Program-made: the position numbers and the translations under genes
Shown: positions 11,745-24,428 of the stretch, piece by piece
How positions within the stretch are numbered: the stretch's first letter is position 1
How the letters are laid out: every line of letters begins with the position of its first letter
Notes under the pieces: generated by a model
The model's input: only the letters and a program-made list of their open reading frames with translations
The model's database searches: none
Told to the model about the DNA's origin: nothing
Source of the DNA: Manihot esculenta
Taxonomy: Eukaryota; Streptophyta; Magnoliopsida; Malpighiales; Euphorbiaceae
Assembly: GCF_001659605.2 (NCBI RefSeq)
Contig: NC_035172.2
Span: 32,911,342-32,975,341 of the forward strand
Direction: 5' to 3'
DNA: 64,000 bases

Positions 11745-11900
11745 ACAATAACATTTTAATAAAATAAAAAAAATTATTACTTAATTTCTATAATATAAAA
11801 AAATTAATTAATTAATTTTTTAATTTTAAAAAATATATTAAAATATTTTTAAAATTTAAAAAGTCACGATAAAAAATCTAAAATATTTTTATTATAAAAA
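11745..11900. mobile_element. Arm of an AT-rich fold-back (MITE-like) repeat
   Basis: The segment around ATTACTTAATTTCTATAATA followed by AATTAATTAATTTTTTAATT and AATATATTAAAATATTTTT matches the left arm of the fold-back element at 15449-15826. Only one arm is clear here. Confidence 0.45.
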
Positions 11901-12600
11901 AATTATGAATAATGGATGGTTTTACTTTAAAAATAAAATAATAATAATAATAAACAACTTTTGTATATGCTCAATGACTTTAAGAACTCAAGACAGAAAA
12001 TTATTAATTAAAAAAAAAAGAAGAAGAAGATTCACAATATTCTTCATTGTTGCACGTCATATTAAAGTGTCTATACCACTAAGGTTTAATCACATTAAAC
12101 TATTGAACCTTGAAGAAAGAACTACTGCCACATTCCTGTTGTGTTTTGTCCTGAAATTGCCTCTTTAAATAATAAATAATATTTTTCCATAAAGAAAACC
12201 CATGCAGCAGACAAGCCCTAAAGCTCTGAAAATAATTTTTATCGGCCGCCCAATTAGTGCTATTGTGGCTTCCATGCTGCAATTTTTGGCATCGGCATCG
12301 CTGAGTTTAGTGGAAAATTCATATGAATTTATATATAGCCGACCCTCATTTTCCAAACTGTGGGCTCACCAGGGGGTCTGCAACTTCTTGCTTTTCTTTT
12401 TCTTTTTTTTTTTTTATATAATCACAATGGGTTATAATTTGTTAATCATAAAATATATAAAAATTTCATAGTTGTTTGATTTTAAAAAATATTAAAAATA
12501 TAATAATTAATTATTCCATTAATTTTAATCATTAAATATTTAAAAAAATTTTAATTTAAAAAATTATTTAATTTATATTTTTATCAAATTGATAGGTCAA

Positions 12601-14345
12601 TTTTTTTTTTTTTGAAAAGGATATTAATTCAAAACGATCAAAGAAACTATATGAGGAGGAGGGACATGAACCCAAACTTCTTGACCTGACTCAGAATGAG
12701 CCGATGTTACTAGAATATGAGCGACATCATTCGCAGACCGATGAATAAAACCACATCTTACTTCTTCATAATTGGATAGAAGCAATTTACAATCTTGAAC
12801 CAAAAGACCAAAAGGTGATAAATCATCTAACGAAGCATTGTTAATGGATACAATAAGAACTTGAGCATCCGATTTGAAAAAAACTCGATCCCATCCGCAC
12901 TCTTTAATCCAGCTCAACGCCTCTCGAAAAGCCATTGTCTCAGTACACTTAACCTCCATCTGACTGCAAAAACAGCCTGCTTTAACCGCCATAAATCTAC
13001 CATTCGCATTCGGACTATACAGCCGAAGCCTAGTGAACTTCGTTGCGAGTTTAAAGAGGCGTCAATATTAACCTTAATCCAACCCTCCGGTGGAGGAGAC
13101 CAGACAGTCAAAACCGACACAACATTGGTGCAGCTGGTAGAATCAGAACAGGGCCCCCTCCATTGCTGCAAAAAATTCAGTGCTATGAAGAACACACCAT
13201 TTGCAATTCGACCCTAAGCTTTCCAAACAACATTATTTCTGTTATGCCACAAAGCCCAATCATATCATTAGAATAAGGGAAGCATTCTCCGCAGAAGCAA
13301 TAAGGAAGGCTAAAGAGAATCACTCCCTAAGAGAGGCAGCAGAGAATGCAGGCCAACCCAAAGGCGAACTCAACCAGCAACTGCGGGCAAAAGGACATTG
13401 AACAAGAATATGCAAGACAGTCTCAGGAGTCTCATGACATAACGGACACATCGAATCAACCGGAACTCTCTTGGACTGAAGTAAAGAGAGGCAAATAACA
13501 ACATTAACTAAAGCACGCCAGTAGAAATTAAGCACTTTAGGAGGCACCTTCGTCTTCCAAAAACGACTCCATATCTCGCTACCTTCCCTATGTCGAAACC
13601 CAGCAACCTGTAAGCACTCTTGACAGAATAGTGACCTTTGGACGCAAACTTCCAGCACCACGCATCTGGGCGCGAAGAAAGACTTAGAGGGATGTTCAAA
13701 ATACAACTTCTATCTCTGTCATTGAACAATTGAGCTATTAAACTCTCATTCCATCTATGGCCGATCATAAGATCTGCAACAACAGAAAAAGTACAGTTCG
13801 AAGGAGGGGGTGTAGAAACCAATGAATCGGGCGCCTCTTTCAACCAAGGGTGAGACCAAATAGAAACTGACATGCCATTCCCAATTCTCTAATAAGCACC
13901 AGCTTTAACCAGACTCCGAGTTGCCCATATACTACGCCACAAAAAACTAGGATTGTGACCCAAAGAAGCTTCAAAAAAAGACGTTGTCGGAAAATAACGA
14001 GCCTTAAGAACGCGGACCACTAAAGAATGAGGCCTGGTAATAATGTTCCAACCCTGCTTACCAGGCATGGCTAAGTTAAACTCATGGAGCGATTTAAACC
14101 CTAACCCGCCGTCCAGTCTGTATTCTATGCCAACCTAGCCAGTGAATACCACGATTTTGATCAGTACCCTTACTCCACCAATACCGGGTCATCATACGCT
14201 GCAAATCAACACATAAAGTCTGAGGCAGTAAAAACAAACTCATAACATAGTTTGGCAAAACTTGGAGGACTGTTTTCAAGAAGACCTCTTTAACTGTTTG
14301 GGACAGCGCACGATGCTTCCATGAATTCAGCCGCTTCCACAAACG
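12601..14345 (-). pseudogene. LINE-type non-LTR retrotransposon, 5'-truncated and decayed
   Basis: Reading the minus strand from 14342, pieces of one LINE ORF2 appear in order. First is the end of the reverse transcriptase/thumb (SWKHRALSQTVKEVFLKTVL, then MMTRYWWSKG). Then comes the zf-RVT region (WCWKFASKGHYSVKSAYRLL; WKTKVPPKVLNFYWRALVNV; CPLCHETPETVLHILVQCPF). Last is a plant-type RNase H domain (GWIKVNIDASL; then FREALSWIKECGWDRVFFKS). The pieces lie in several frames with stops, so it is inactive. A 13-base T run on the plus strand at 12601 is the poly-A tail of the element, which fixes its 3' end. The 5' end stops abruptly near 14345, as expected from incomplete reverse transcription. 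A short GATAG at both flanks may be a degenerate target-site duplication. Confidence 0.88.
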
Positions 14346-15448
14346 ATAGTATAACTTTTAATGTTGTAAATTAATTATTAATAAATTTTTTAATATTTTA
14401 GAAATATTTTAATGTATTTTTTAAAATAAAATAATTAATTAGTAAATTTTTCTGTACTATAAAAATTAAATAGTGATTAACACAATAATCGATCAGAGTG
14501 AAAAATTATTATTATAAGATAGAATCACATTATAATAGTACGATAAATTAATATGCAGTTCTACCTATGGAAAAAAAGACCTGGATACCATGACGTCCGA
14601 CTCTTTATCGAGACTTGCCCCTCTAAACAAGGCGAATTTTTAATAAAATTACCGTTAATTGACACAATCCAATAAATTTTCATTACACAAATAATTTTGG
14701 GATCTCCGATCAATTAGACAGTAAATCTCTTAGCGAGCACTTGTCGAATTTCTAAAAAATATTATCATTAATTTCATCATTTTATAGTATAATAAGGCCA
14801 ACAATCACAGAAACAAACGTATATTTTTCTACTACTATTATTATTAAAATTTAAACAATTCATTATGTTTATTTTTTTTTTCTAATTTATTAATTTAAGC
14901 GTCGGAAGGATTATCGTAAACACCAACAATTTCATATTTTTTTTTGCTGAATTAATCAATTCTAATACAATTCTATTTTAATTATATCAAATAATAAATT
15001 ATTTTAAAATTTATATAAATATTTTAAATATTAGAAATATATAAGTTATTTGCTAATATTCACAAAGACCGAAATCAGTGGCAGGAGGGTTTTTCTTGTG
15101 ATGGAAAAGTCTATTGTAGAATTCAGAAACATCTACCGTTAAGAAAAAGATTAGTTGAATCTTGAATGTGAAATGGCGATGCTTATGAGAATCTTACAAT
15201 GACCTTTTTTTACTTAAAATATTATTAATTCCACGCAGTATGGTCTAAACATAAGTATTTCAATAAATGTATTTTCTTTCAAATTCACAAAATAAACATG
15301 CTTTCATGTGTTCGGCATAATAATTGACTTTTTTTTCTTGTGCCATTAATGTTTTTAAATATATATATAAATCAATTTTGAAATGAGTTAAGACTATTAA
15401 ATATGAAATTTTTAAAAATTTAAAAGCCATTTTTTATATAATTAATGG

Positions 15449-15826
15449 AGAATTACTATTTAATTTTTATGATAGGAAAAAATTTACTAATTAATTTTTC
15501 AATTTTAAAAGATACATTAAAATATTTTTCGTATATTAAAAAATTTATTAGTTAGTGTCTCCGTTAGTTGAGTAGCTAGATATTATAAAAAAATCTAAGA
15601 TATTTTTAATATGGATAAACTAATTAATAAATTTTTTAAAAATTTTAAAGATCAATTAATAAATTTTTTAAAATTATAGAGACTAAATAATAAAATATTT
15701 AATCGAAAAATTAATGAAAAATTAATTAGTAAGCTTTTAAAATGTTAAAAATGTTTTAATATACTTTTTAAAATTAAAAAATTAATTAGTGAATTTTTTA
15801 TATTATAAAAATTAAATAGTAATTTT
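15449..15826. mobile_element. Fold-back MITE-like element, about 380 bp
   Basis: The left arm (from ATTACTATTTAATTTTTA at 15452, then AATTTACTAATTAATTTTT) is the approximate reverse complement of the right arm, which ends AAAATTAAATAGTAAT near 15823. Arms are about 110-130 bases with scattered mismatches around an AT-rich centre. Related arms occur at 11745-11900 and 14346-14480, which supports a repeat family. No coding capacity. Confidence 0.65.
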
Positions 15827-16424
15827 TTTTTTCAATTAATAAACACGTTTAGCATATATTCTGAATATATTTAAATTAGTCAAATTAATAAATTTTAAAT
15901 ATTTTAGACTAATTTTAACAAAAAAAAAAAATGTTAGCCGACTCAAGTCTTTACCGTTATTAAACAACCAAAGGTTGTAATTGGACTTAGAATATTTAGC
16001 TCTCCAACTCGGTAATATAACATATGCCAAAATGAGACAAGATCGTCAAAATTGTGCACAAGAAACTTTGAACGTGATATTCTTCCTAATGACTCAGTCC
16101 TAAAATGAAAAATTATTATATATATATATAGTCCTTAGATATTAATAATTTATCATAAAATTTACATAATTAATACTATAATAAAATTATTATATATATT
16201 ATTATTTTTTTAAAAAAATAAAAATTGAGAGAGTAAAACTTGAAATTTTTTAAATTTATTTAGATATATTTATTATTAGAATAAATATATAAGTATTATA
16301 TATATCGATTATATTGTAAAATTTTGAAAATACAATCCAAATAGGATTTTTTTATATTGTATTTTATATTCTTATTTAATTTAAAATTTTTAATGTTATT
16401 TCTATTTAGTTATTATTTTTCAAT

Positions 16425-16535
16425 TCTAATTAAGATTGCAATTTTTTTTCTTTTTATTAGGTTTCCTATTTTGGATGTATCTAATTAAGATTGCATTTTT
16501 TCTCTTTTTATTAGGTTTCCTACTTTGGATCTATC
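16425..16535. repeat. Tandem duplication, 55-bp unit
   Basis: TCTAATTAAGATTGCA followed by TTTTTATTAGGTTTCCTA occurs at 16425 and again at 16480, with a few substitutions and a shorter T run in the second unit. Confidence 0.8.
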
Positions 16536-17379
16536 TAGATTTTCTTAATTTACGTTTTTTAATTAGTTTTAAAGTATAATATTCGATAAAAAAATTATTT
16601 AATGCAATCATTATACTTTCAACATTACATATTAAATATTATTTATTATAAAATTTATATAGAAAGTATTATAATTATTGGTCATAACAAAAACATTATA
16701 TATATAATAATTTTATTATAAAATTTTAATAAAAATAATAAAAAATTATAATATAATTTTATTAATTTTTTATTTTAAAACTTATAATTTAATTTATATT
16801 AAAATAGTATCTTATCATATCCTAATGTTAATAATTATTAATAATTTTTAGATATTGTTAAGAATGTTAATATAAAAATTATATTATAATATATTATTTT
16901 GATATAAATTAAAGTATAAATTTAAAATAAAAATTTTTCTCAAAAAATTTTAAAATAAAAATAAATTAAATCATATAGTAACTTTTTATATATTTTTTAG
17001 TTAATAATTATATTTTATTTAGTATATTAATATTATTTAACAATATATAAAAATTATTATTATTTACTAACAGTATAATAATATAGAATATTATTTTTAT
17101 GTAAATTAAATCATAAATATTAAAATGATAGAGTGAAACTACATTTATCTTTTTTTTTTTTCTATTTTTTCTAAAATTTCTCTCCATAAATCTCTAAAAT
17201 TTATGTAATTTAGTTTTTTTTAATATAAACTTTCTGCAGAGATTATTCTCCAATTCAAGCACTTGTGGGTCTCGTGTATTTTCGAGCTTCACGCCGGAAA
17301 ACAACAAAAAGCAGAGAGCTTCGACTCCTTAGCTTTTCCAACATTAAAAACCATATTTAAGGCAGCCATAACCGCAACA

Positions 17380-17761
17380 TATGCAGAGGCTCAAGAACCA
17401 TTTCCCACTTATTGAAAGGCCATTCACTCGTTTTGATCACCTGCACGCCTTTGATCGACGTTAACTCATTTTCCCGGAAAATTTAATTAGAAAATTTAGA
17501 GATACGCAAGAGAGAAGAAGAGCTATACCCTTTATGAGATACCTTGGTATTCTTTTTCTTTTGCTTTAAAGATCAGCTTTCGTCAGACATACATTCGGAT
17601 TAAGCAAGGTATGTCTTATGTTTTGTGTTTTGTAAATTATCTATTCTTTTAATCTAATAGCAGCTTTCTTGGGTTTTCTTTTTCTTGCTTCAAAGGCAAC
17701 CTTCTTTATTTTTCTGGTTTTTTGATTTGTGTCATTCTCTTGTAGAATTTCTTCGGACAAA
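17380..17761 (+). promoter_or_regulatory. 5' untranslated region with an intron, rhamnogalacturonan lyase gene
   Basis: A donor AAG|GTATGT at 17608/17609 and an acceptor TTGTAG at 17741-17745 bracket a probable leader intron of about 137 bases. The coding ATG at 17762 lies 16 bases into the next exon. This argues against the in-frame ATG at 17729, which would fall inside the intron. A TATA-like CATATTTAAGG lies near 17350, so transcription may begin around 17380. Confidence 0.55.
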
Positions 17762-20700
17762 ATGGGAAAGATGCATTTGCTTGTCTGGTCTCGCTGGCTG
17801 GAAATCGTTCTTTGCTGCTTCTTCTTCTTCATTGCTTCTTACGCGAAGACCCCAGTTAGGTTCTTCCTCATCTTCCTCTTTGTTATTTTTCTCTGCCATT
17901 TTCATTATTATTAAGATTTAATATGAAACAGTAAAATGATAGGCATATATTCCAAGAATAAACATTGTTATAACCTTTTTTTTTTCAAAAAAAGAAATTA
18001 TCCTTAAGAGTCACATTCTGTTAGGTGAGTGGTGGCCCCTATTCTTTCTTCTCCTTTCTTTTATTGTTTGTGCTTCTTTCCCATATAGTGCTAAACTCTC
18101 AATTGTACCCTCTGCTTATCTCACAAGCACAAGGTCACCTTAAGCTCTTAAGCCTCTGCTTATTTAAACTTTTACAAAAGTTAAGGAGCTGTCTTGAACT
18201 TTTTACTTTTCTCTACTCTCGCTATTAAGCCTCGATCTGCAATAATTCTTCACCTCATTATCTCTGTTTTAATTTTTTTTTTAATAAAAATAATATATAG
18301 AGAAAAAAATGTTAGAATTGAACTTCTATTTTTTTCTTTCTACAAAATAATTACGTTATCAAGCTTATTCAAAATTCGTTAATGAAGTTGACCAGAGATA
18401 ACATACGTTCTTTTCCATATGCAGGAAAAATCCAAGGACGACCAATAACAGCTCAGCTCTTGGTGTACAGCTACGAGTAACCAATCATCAGCGAGTAATT
18501 ATTCTTAGTTTTTTATTTTTTTTGTATATTCATGTGTTTTTTTGCTCTATGCAAACCAACCCTGATTTGGTTTGAAAAGTTTATTATTATTATTATTATT
18601 TATCTCATTCGAATTAGTGTTTTATTAAGTAGATAAATTTTACCATTGAATTATCTAAAACCTATACTCCATTTATTTTATAAAAAATAAATATTTTATA
18701 TAAAAAAATTTTTTTCAAAAATTTATTAATAAATTTTATTTTTAAATTAAAATTAAACAATAATTTCAAATGTAAAAAATAACTTTTCTAAGAAAGATAG
18801 TCATTTTTTTTAAAATGATTTATTTTTTATTTAATTAAGAAAATATTTTTACGTTAATTAAATATTTTGATTTTTCTAAATATTAAATATAAAAATATTT
18901 TTTATAAAATAAATGGTGACTTAAAATTTTTTTCTTCTATATTGTGTTTAGATCAAATATTTATATTTAGATTTAATATATCTATAATTATATGTTTCAA
19001 TTAATTTTACAGAAATCTCATCACAAATATTTAATTTAATTCCCTTTAATTAAAATATATATATATTCCAGGTGATCATCGATAATGGTCTTGTTCGAGT
19101 TACTTTTTCGAGTCCAGGCGGTGATGTCGTTGGAATTAAATATAATGGAATTGATAATGTACTCGAAATCATTAACGAAGATGATAATCGAGGGTATGGA
19201 TTTACTTTTTTATTATTTTAATATGTTCTTATCAAAATATATTTTTTTTATATTTTAAAAACCTCATGGTTGAGATTCTAACTGTAGTTTGTAATTTTTC
19301 GATTTTAGATATTGGGACGTTGTATGGAATCGACCCGGAGAGTCTAACATCTATGACAAGTAATTACATTCATCTAATTAATTCATATTTAAGAAATGTT
19401 ATCAACCGTCATTTAAAAATATAATATTAGTTAAAATTTATTTATTATATTAATTATTATTTTCTCTCTCTTATCATTAATTATTATACGTTTCAATTAA
19501 TAAAATGAAATTATCATAATTATATTGTTATCCAAATTAAATTTGCAATTAATTACTGCTTTTTTAGGTTACAAGCCACAGATTTTAATGTTATAATGGA
19601 AAATGAAGACCAAGTAGAGATTTCATTCTCTAAAAAATGGAGTCCATCTATGGGTAAATCTACAGTTCCCTTGAATATAGATAAAAGGTGAATTCTTGTT
19701 CTTATATTATATTTTTATATTCATTTTTTTTTCTAAATTAAGCATTATTAATTCATTTATTTCAATTAGGTATATAATTCGACGTGGCAATTCTGGGCTT
19801 TATCTGTATACTATTTTGGAACGATTAGAAGGATGGCCTGATGTTGATATGGATCAAATTAGAGTGGTTTTCAAGCTCCAAAAAGAAAAGTAATAGATAA
19901 TTATAAAATTGTGTTTATTAGTAAATATTTTTAATATTAATTATTATAGAAATAATTACGTTACTTATGAAATCAATGTTCAGGTTTCACTTCATGGCAG
20001 TATCTGATGATAGGCAAAGGGTAATGCCAATGCCTGAAGATCGTCTTACTGGTTTGCCTTTAGCATATCCTGAAGCTGTTCTCTTAACAGATCCAATCAA
20101 TCCAGATCTTAGAGGAGAGGTTATTAACTCTAACTTCATCTCAAATCCCCATTTTATGATTAAAAAAAATAGAGATGAATTGAAAATTGTTTGTTGATAA
20201 TATATTTATCAGAGATTTTAGTCTTGATGTTGTGAGGGCATTGCATGCAGGTAGATGATAAATACCAATATTCTAGTAAAGTCAAAGATAATGCAGTGCA
20301 TGGCTGGATATCAGAAAATCCACCGGTGGGATTTTGGATGATCACACCTAGTAATGAATTTCGCGTTGGTGGACCCTTCAAACAAGAATTGACCTCTCAT
20401 GTAGGGCCTACTGTCCTGAATGTAAGTCAATGGTGTACAAAAAATTTTCACTAAACAAATTATACTTTTAGTAATAAGGAGATTGCCATTTCTCTCCATA
20501 TTCTTTTAATAATCATATAGCGTATTCAGCCTAGTTCTGTGATTTTCATGTAGATGTTTACTAGTACTCATTATGCTGGGAAGGACTTAAACACAGCGTA
20601 TCGTAATGGAGAGCCATGGAAGAAAGTTCTTGGCCCCGTTTATGTCTATCTTAATTCCATTTCGGCCTCTGAAGATCCAGAAGCTCTTTGGGAAAATGCT

Positions 20701-22339
20701 AAAGAACAAGTATATATATGATATCTAAAAGCTTATTCATTCTTTTTTTTTTTTTAAACATTTTGGATAATATTTTTATCATTCATGTTTGATATTTATT
20801 ATTAGATGTCAACTGAAGTTAGAAGCTGGCCATATAGTTTTCCTCAATCTGAAGATTTCCCCACTTCTTATCAACGGGGAAATGTTTTAGGTCAGTTAAT
20901 AGTTCGTGACAGATACATGAATGAAAGATTAATGTATGCAAATTCAGCTTACGTGGGATTGGCAACACCAGGAGATGTGGGCTCATGGCAAATGGAATCA
21001 AAGGTTGAAATGCCCTTGAAAAATTTTATTTCTGAAGTATTTTGTAAGATAAGGAGTTCTATATATTATTGAGATTTGCATTTTTTTTTTACAAACAGGG
21101 TTATCAATTTTGGACCCAAGCTGATAGGAAAGGGATCTTCTCAATAAACAATGTGAGAGCTGGGAACTATAGTTTATATGCATGGGTTCCTGGTATTATT
21201 GGAGATTACAAATATAATTTTAATATAATCATTGAACCAGGTATCTATACCTATAGCAGTCTTCTTATGGTTAAATTTTACCTTAATTTCGATTTGTTTT
21301 TATTAATATATAATTATATTTTGAATCGTAGGGTCTAATATCAAACTGGGTGTTCTTATATATGACCCTCCGAGAAATGGTCCAACTCTTTGGGAAATAG
21401 GCATTCCTGATCGTACTGCTTCTGAATTCTATATACCGGACACATACCCAACACTCATGAATAAATTATATACCAATCACCCAACAAACAAGTTAGCTCT
21501 CTTTCACATTACCACCCATTTTAATTCTTAACTACTATCATGCATACTTCATTCTAATAAGTAAGTATCTTCCTTGTGTAGATTTAGACAATATGGATTG
21601 TGGGAAAGATATGCAGATATATATCCTAAAAGCGATCTTATCTACAATGTTGGTGTTAATAATTATGATCAAGATTGGTTCTTTGCCCATGTTACTAGGT
21701 AATTGTTAGAACTATTTGTTCTTGGATGTTTACTTAAACCTAATTCCTTGAGTTTCAAACCTAATATTATTTGCATTGTAGAGAGAAAGGAAACAAGACA
21801 TATGAACCAACCACATGGCAGATCATATTTGAACTTAAAAGTGTAAACCAAAGTGGAAATTATACACTCCAAGTGGCCTTGGCATCAGCTACTATGTCTG
21901 AACTCCAGGTATATATATGTTTTATCTTTCACACTAGCCACTATTTTCACACAAATATTTTAGTTATCTTATATATAAAGGAAAATCTACATGGAATGAC
22001 AAACAATTTAGCATAACATTTATGTTGAAGTATTAACGATCTTATAAATTTTAAATTGAATATTTTTTTTAACTTTGTTTTTAACTTTGTGGGTAAAAGG
22101 TGCGGGTGAACACTGCCAATAGCAATCGGCCTCTTTTTACAACAGGGTTAATAGGCAGGGATAACGCTATTGCAAGACATGGAATTCATGGGTTATATTG
22201 GTTGTATAGCATTCAAGTACCATCCTCCCAACTTTTTCAAGGAAATAATATAATTTATTTGACTCAATCGAGAAGTAATGGCCCCTTCTATGGTATCATG
22301 TATGATTATATTCGTTTAGAAGCACCCGAAGAAACTTGA
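17762..22339 (+). CDS. Rhamnogalacturonan endolyase (polysaccharide lyase family 4)
   Basis: Spliced by hand into 15 coding exons: 17762-17859, 18425-18494, 19072-19193, 19309-19359, 19568-19687, 19770-19889, 19984-20119, 20251-20421, 20554-20709, 20806-21003, 21099-21240, 21332-21491, 21582-21698, 21782-21908 and 22100-22339. The total is 2,028 bases (675 aa), in frame throughout, with GT-AG introns. This secreted enzyme cleaves the rhamnose-galacturonic acid backbone of pectin by beta-elimination in the cell wall. The N-terminus is a signal peptide (WLEIVLCCFFFFIASYAKT). Lyase-domain blocks include DNGLVRVTFSSPGGDVVGI, YWDVVWNRPG and GGPFKQELTSHVG. The Lys of that last block and the His of STHYAG are candidates for the PL4 catalytic pair (inference). 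A fibronectin-III-like module (GIFSINNVRAGNYSLYAWVP) and a C-terminal carbohydrate-binding-like module (GIMYDYIRLEAP) follow. The first donor (AG|GTTCTT) is the least certain junction. Confidence 0.9.
18667..18918. mobile_element. MITE-like element in intron 2 of the lyase gene
   Basis: Inverted ends CCATTTATTTTATAAAAAA (from 18669) and its complement TTTTTTATAAAATAAATGG (ending near 18917) bracket about 250 bases of AT-rich DNA without coding capacity. It lies wholly in the second intron, so splicing need not be affected. No target-site duplication was established. Confidence 0.6.
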
Positions 22340-22615
22340 TCATAATAGATCACAAAATATTTATTTGGAGGTATTTATAGTGTTAATATTTTCCAATTAT
22401 AGATGGATAATAATAACATTACTATCATTATTCTTAATGAAAATTATTTGTTATTTGTTAATGCATGACTTCATCTTTTCCATGCCATTGTTATTATTAT
22501 TATTATTTTGAAACTCCATGCCATTATTTATTTTAAACCTTTGTTAATAGAGTTAATACTCAGAATCTTTCCCATTTATTTATTTTTTTTTTTTGTGTTT
22601 GAATTGGTATAGCTC
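22340..22615. other. 3' flank of the lyase gene
   Basis: AT-rich sequence holding the presumed 3' untranslated region; AATAAT and AATGAAAA stretches near 22410-22445 could serve polyadenylation. Nothing else is recognised. Confidence 0.4.
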
Positions 22616-23928
22616 GTTTTGAATTCAATATTAAAAGTAAGAATCTAAAATAAATGTTAAAGTCTATTTGGTATAGCTCTTGTAATTGTCTTGAAAAACC
22701 ACTTTTTCCAAATATATTAGTTGGAGAATATTATAAATTAAATTATAATTTGATAAATTTTATCTATAAAAATATTAAAATAACAAAATAACATATTTTT
22801 AAATATCTAAAATGTATCTTTGTCATGAAAAGCAGTTTTGACTATTGAATCGCAATGCTCAATAAGCGTTTTCTTAAGAAAGGGATGAGGGATGTGTGTG
22901 TTGAACTCCTAAAACCTCTTAAAGTTTAATCACCATGCTAACCTATGAATGCCTATTATATAGGATCCTAATATCGTTTTATTGTTGACTCCAAAGAAGT
23001 TCATTTCTCAAATAATTTCTTTTTACATTTAGTTCATTTTAATATAAATATATGGAATGATAATAATTTTTGCCCTTTTAATATAAATGTAACGGAATGG
23101 AATTTGGTAATTTTGTTACATTTAATTAATTTGAAAATTTATTCTTTTATTTTTTTAAACCTTTAATTGTAATAACTGCTAGAAAAAATAAAAACTTTTA
23201 ATTGTAATAACCGCTAGAAAAGTAAAGGCACATTGGCCTCCTTTGATGTAGTGATGGCTGGTACCTTCATCCTCTTTGATAACATATAAATAACAGAGTC
23301 CGTTAAGATTGCAATACGTATATATAGAATTTCAAAATGATTTCATGAAACTTATAAATAACAGAGTCTGACTTATGAGGTATGAGGATTAGACCACCAA
23401 TGAGGATTAGACCACCAACACCCTTGATCCTGCTAAAACCCATAACAGACGGGTAACTCTCTTTAAAACTCATATCATAATGGAGTATTGAATACGGGCA
23501 CGACCGACCTCAGTGACCAAGGGAAACCCACCTCAATATAGGTCACGTGAGTTAGGCATAATTTGATGAAATTAGAGTAGGATGTCGACCTCCTATACAC
23601 TGGTTGTCTCCTCAATACATTGCCGGGGTCATAAATGCATGTGGAACAAATAGACTGATTTGACGCATATGACAGACTAGGTATAGAGACCAAGGCATTC
23701 ATTCCTTATCCAACCAATTACAGTCCTTTGATTTTCCCATCGAATCAAACCACAGTCTAGGTGTCTGCATCTTTTGACCCCTCAAATCTTAATTCATCAA
23801 TTGGTGTCATCTGTAGGGATCCAAACTAAACTCATTGAGATCCACATAGCAAACTAAGAAAAGCTAATATCAGCAACAGGAGGGATTGGAATGAAGAGAG
23901 ATGGTGAAAAGATCAGGAAACCACCATG
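22616..23928. repeat. Copy A of a 1.3-kb tandem duplication
   Basis: Starting at GTTTTGAATTCAA (22616), this stretch is collinear with 24429-25687. It includes non-LTR sequence (TTGGTATAGCTCTTGTAATT, then GGATCCTAATATC) and then an LTR copy with 5' leader. Homology ends at GGAAACCACC near 23927, where unrelated sequence begins. Copy A has an extra internal 46-bp repeat near 23165-23225 (CTTTTAATTGTAATAACCGC). Confidence 0.8.
23277..23799 (+). mobile_element. LTR of a Tat-like Ty3 element (copy A), internally deleted
   Basis: It begins TGATAACATATAAATAA and ends AATTCATCA, followed by ATTGGTGTCATCTG, the primer-binding-site region of this family. Compared with the 886-bp LTR at 31387-32272 it lacks about 370 internal bases after GGTATAGAGACC. 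The same deletion occurs in copy B. Confidence 0.7.
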
Positions 23929-24428
23929 TTGTCCCTTGAAGCAACCCAAGAGGGGGTGAATTGGGTTTATAAAAATTTTAAGGCAAAAAAGACAAAATAG
24001 AAGGCAATAAGGAAGAAGATAATCAACACAAGGATTTATAGAGGTTTAGCTATCTCAAGCCTACGTCCTCTCCTCAAGGCCCACCTTGAGAGTTCAACTC
24101 CACTATCAAATGTTCTTTGGGTGAAGATTAAAACCCTTACAATCTTAGAGCAAGCCTTTTCTCTTTACAAATCTCTTTTTCAACTCAAGAGTAATCCTTT
24201 GCTCAATACCACACCCACTACAGTAGAATCAATCAACAACCTTTACTCACTCTAGAAAAGCCAAACAATTACAATTCAAAACGAGTTTTCAAGAAATTAA
24301 TGCTTTGACTCAAGGTTTTGAGAGAGAATGTGTGTGAAAAATGCTTTAATCACAATGAGTATATGCTTAGATGGTTGTTGTAACCTATTCATATCAAAAG
24401 CACGTTATATTTATAGCTCATTTGCTTC
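23929..24428. repeat. 500-bp insertion between the duplicated copies, LTR-like repeat
   Basis: The segment starts TGTTGTCCCTTGAAGC, contains AGAGGGGGTGAATTGGG and ends near TTATATTTATAGCTCA. TG/CA ends and this wording are reminiscent of LTR fragments seen in many dicots, but no target-site duplication or internal coding region is present. The identity is unresolved. Confidence 0.4.

Larger units (their letters stand above)
9786..12600. other. AT-rich intergenic region downstream of the receptor kinase
   Basis: After the kinase 3' region (to about 9900), the sequence at 9950-10700 is of mixed composition with a 90-aa ORF (9922-10194) that I cannot assign. From 11090 to 11900 it is extremely AT-rich and carries MITE-like arms. 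No gene is supported. Confidence 0.5.
14346..17350. other. Very AT-rich intergenic region upstream of the lyase gene
   Basis: Composition is extremely AT-rich with many TTTAATTAAA-like stretches. It contains one clear fold-back element and one 55-bp tandem duplication, listed separately. No ORF with a recognisable domain is present. The segment at 14346-14480 resembles the right arm of the fold-back family. Confidence 0.55.

Noticed and set aside
12585..14355. A precise target-site duplication for the LINE
   Set aside because: Only GATAG matches at the two flanks; in such AT-rich DNA this is too short to claim.
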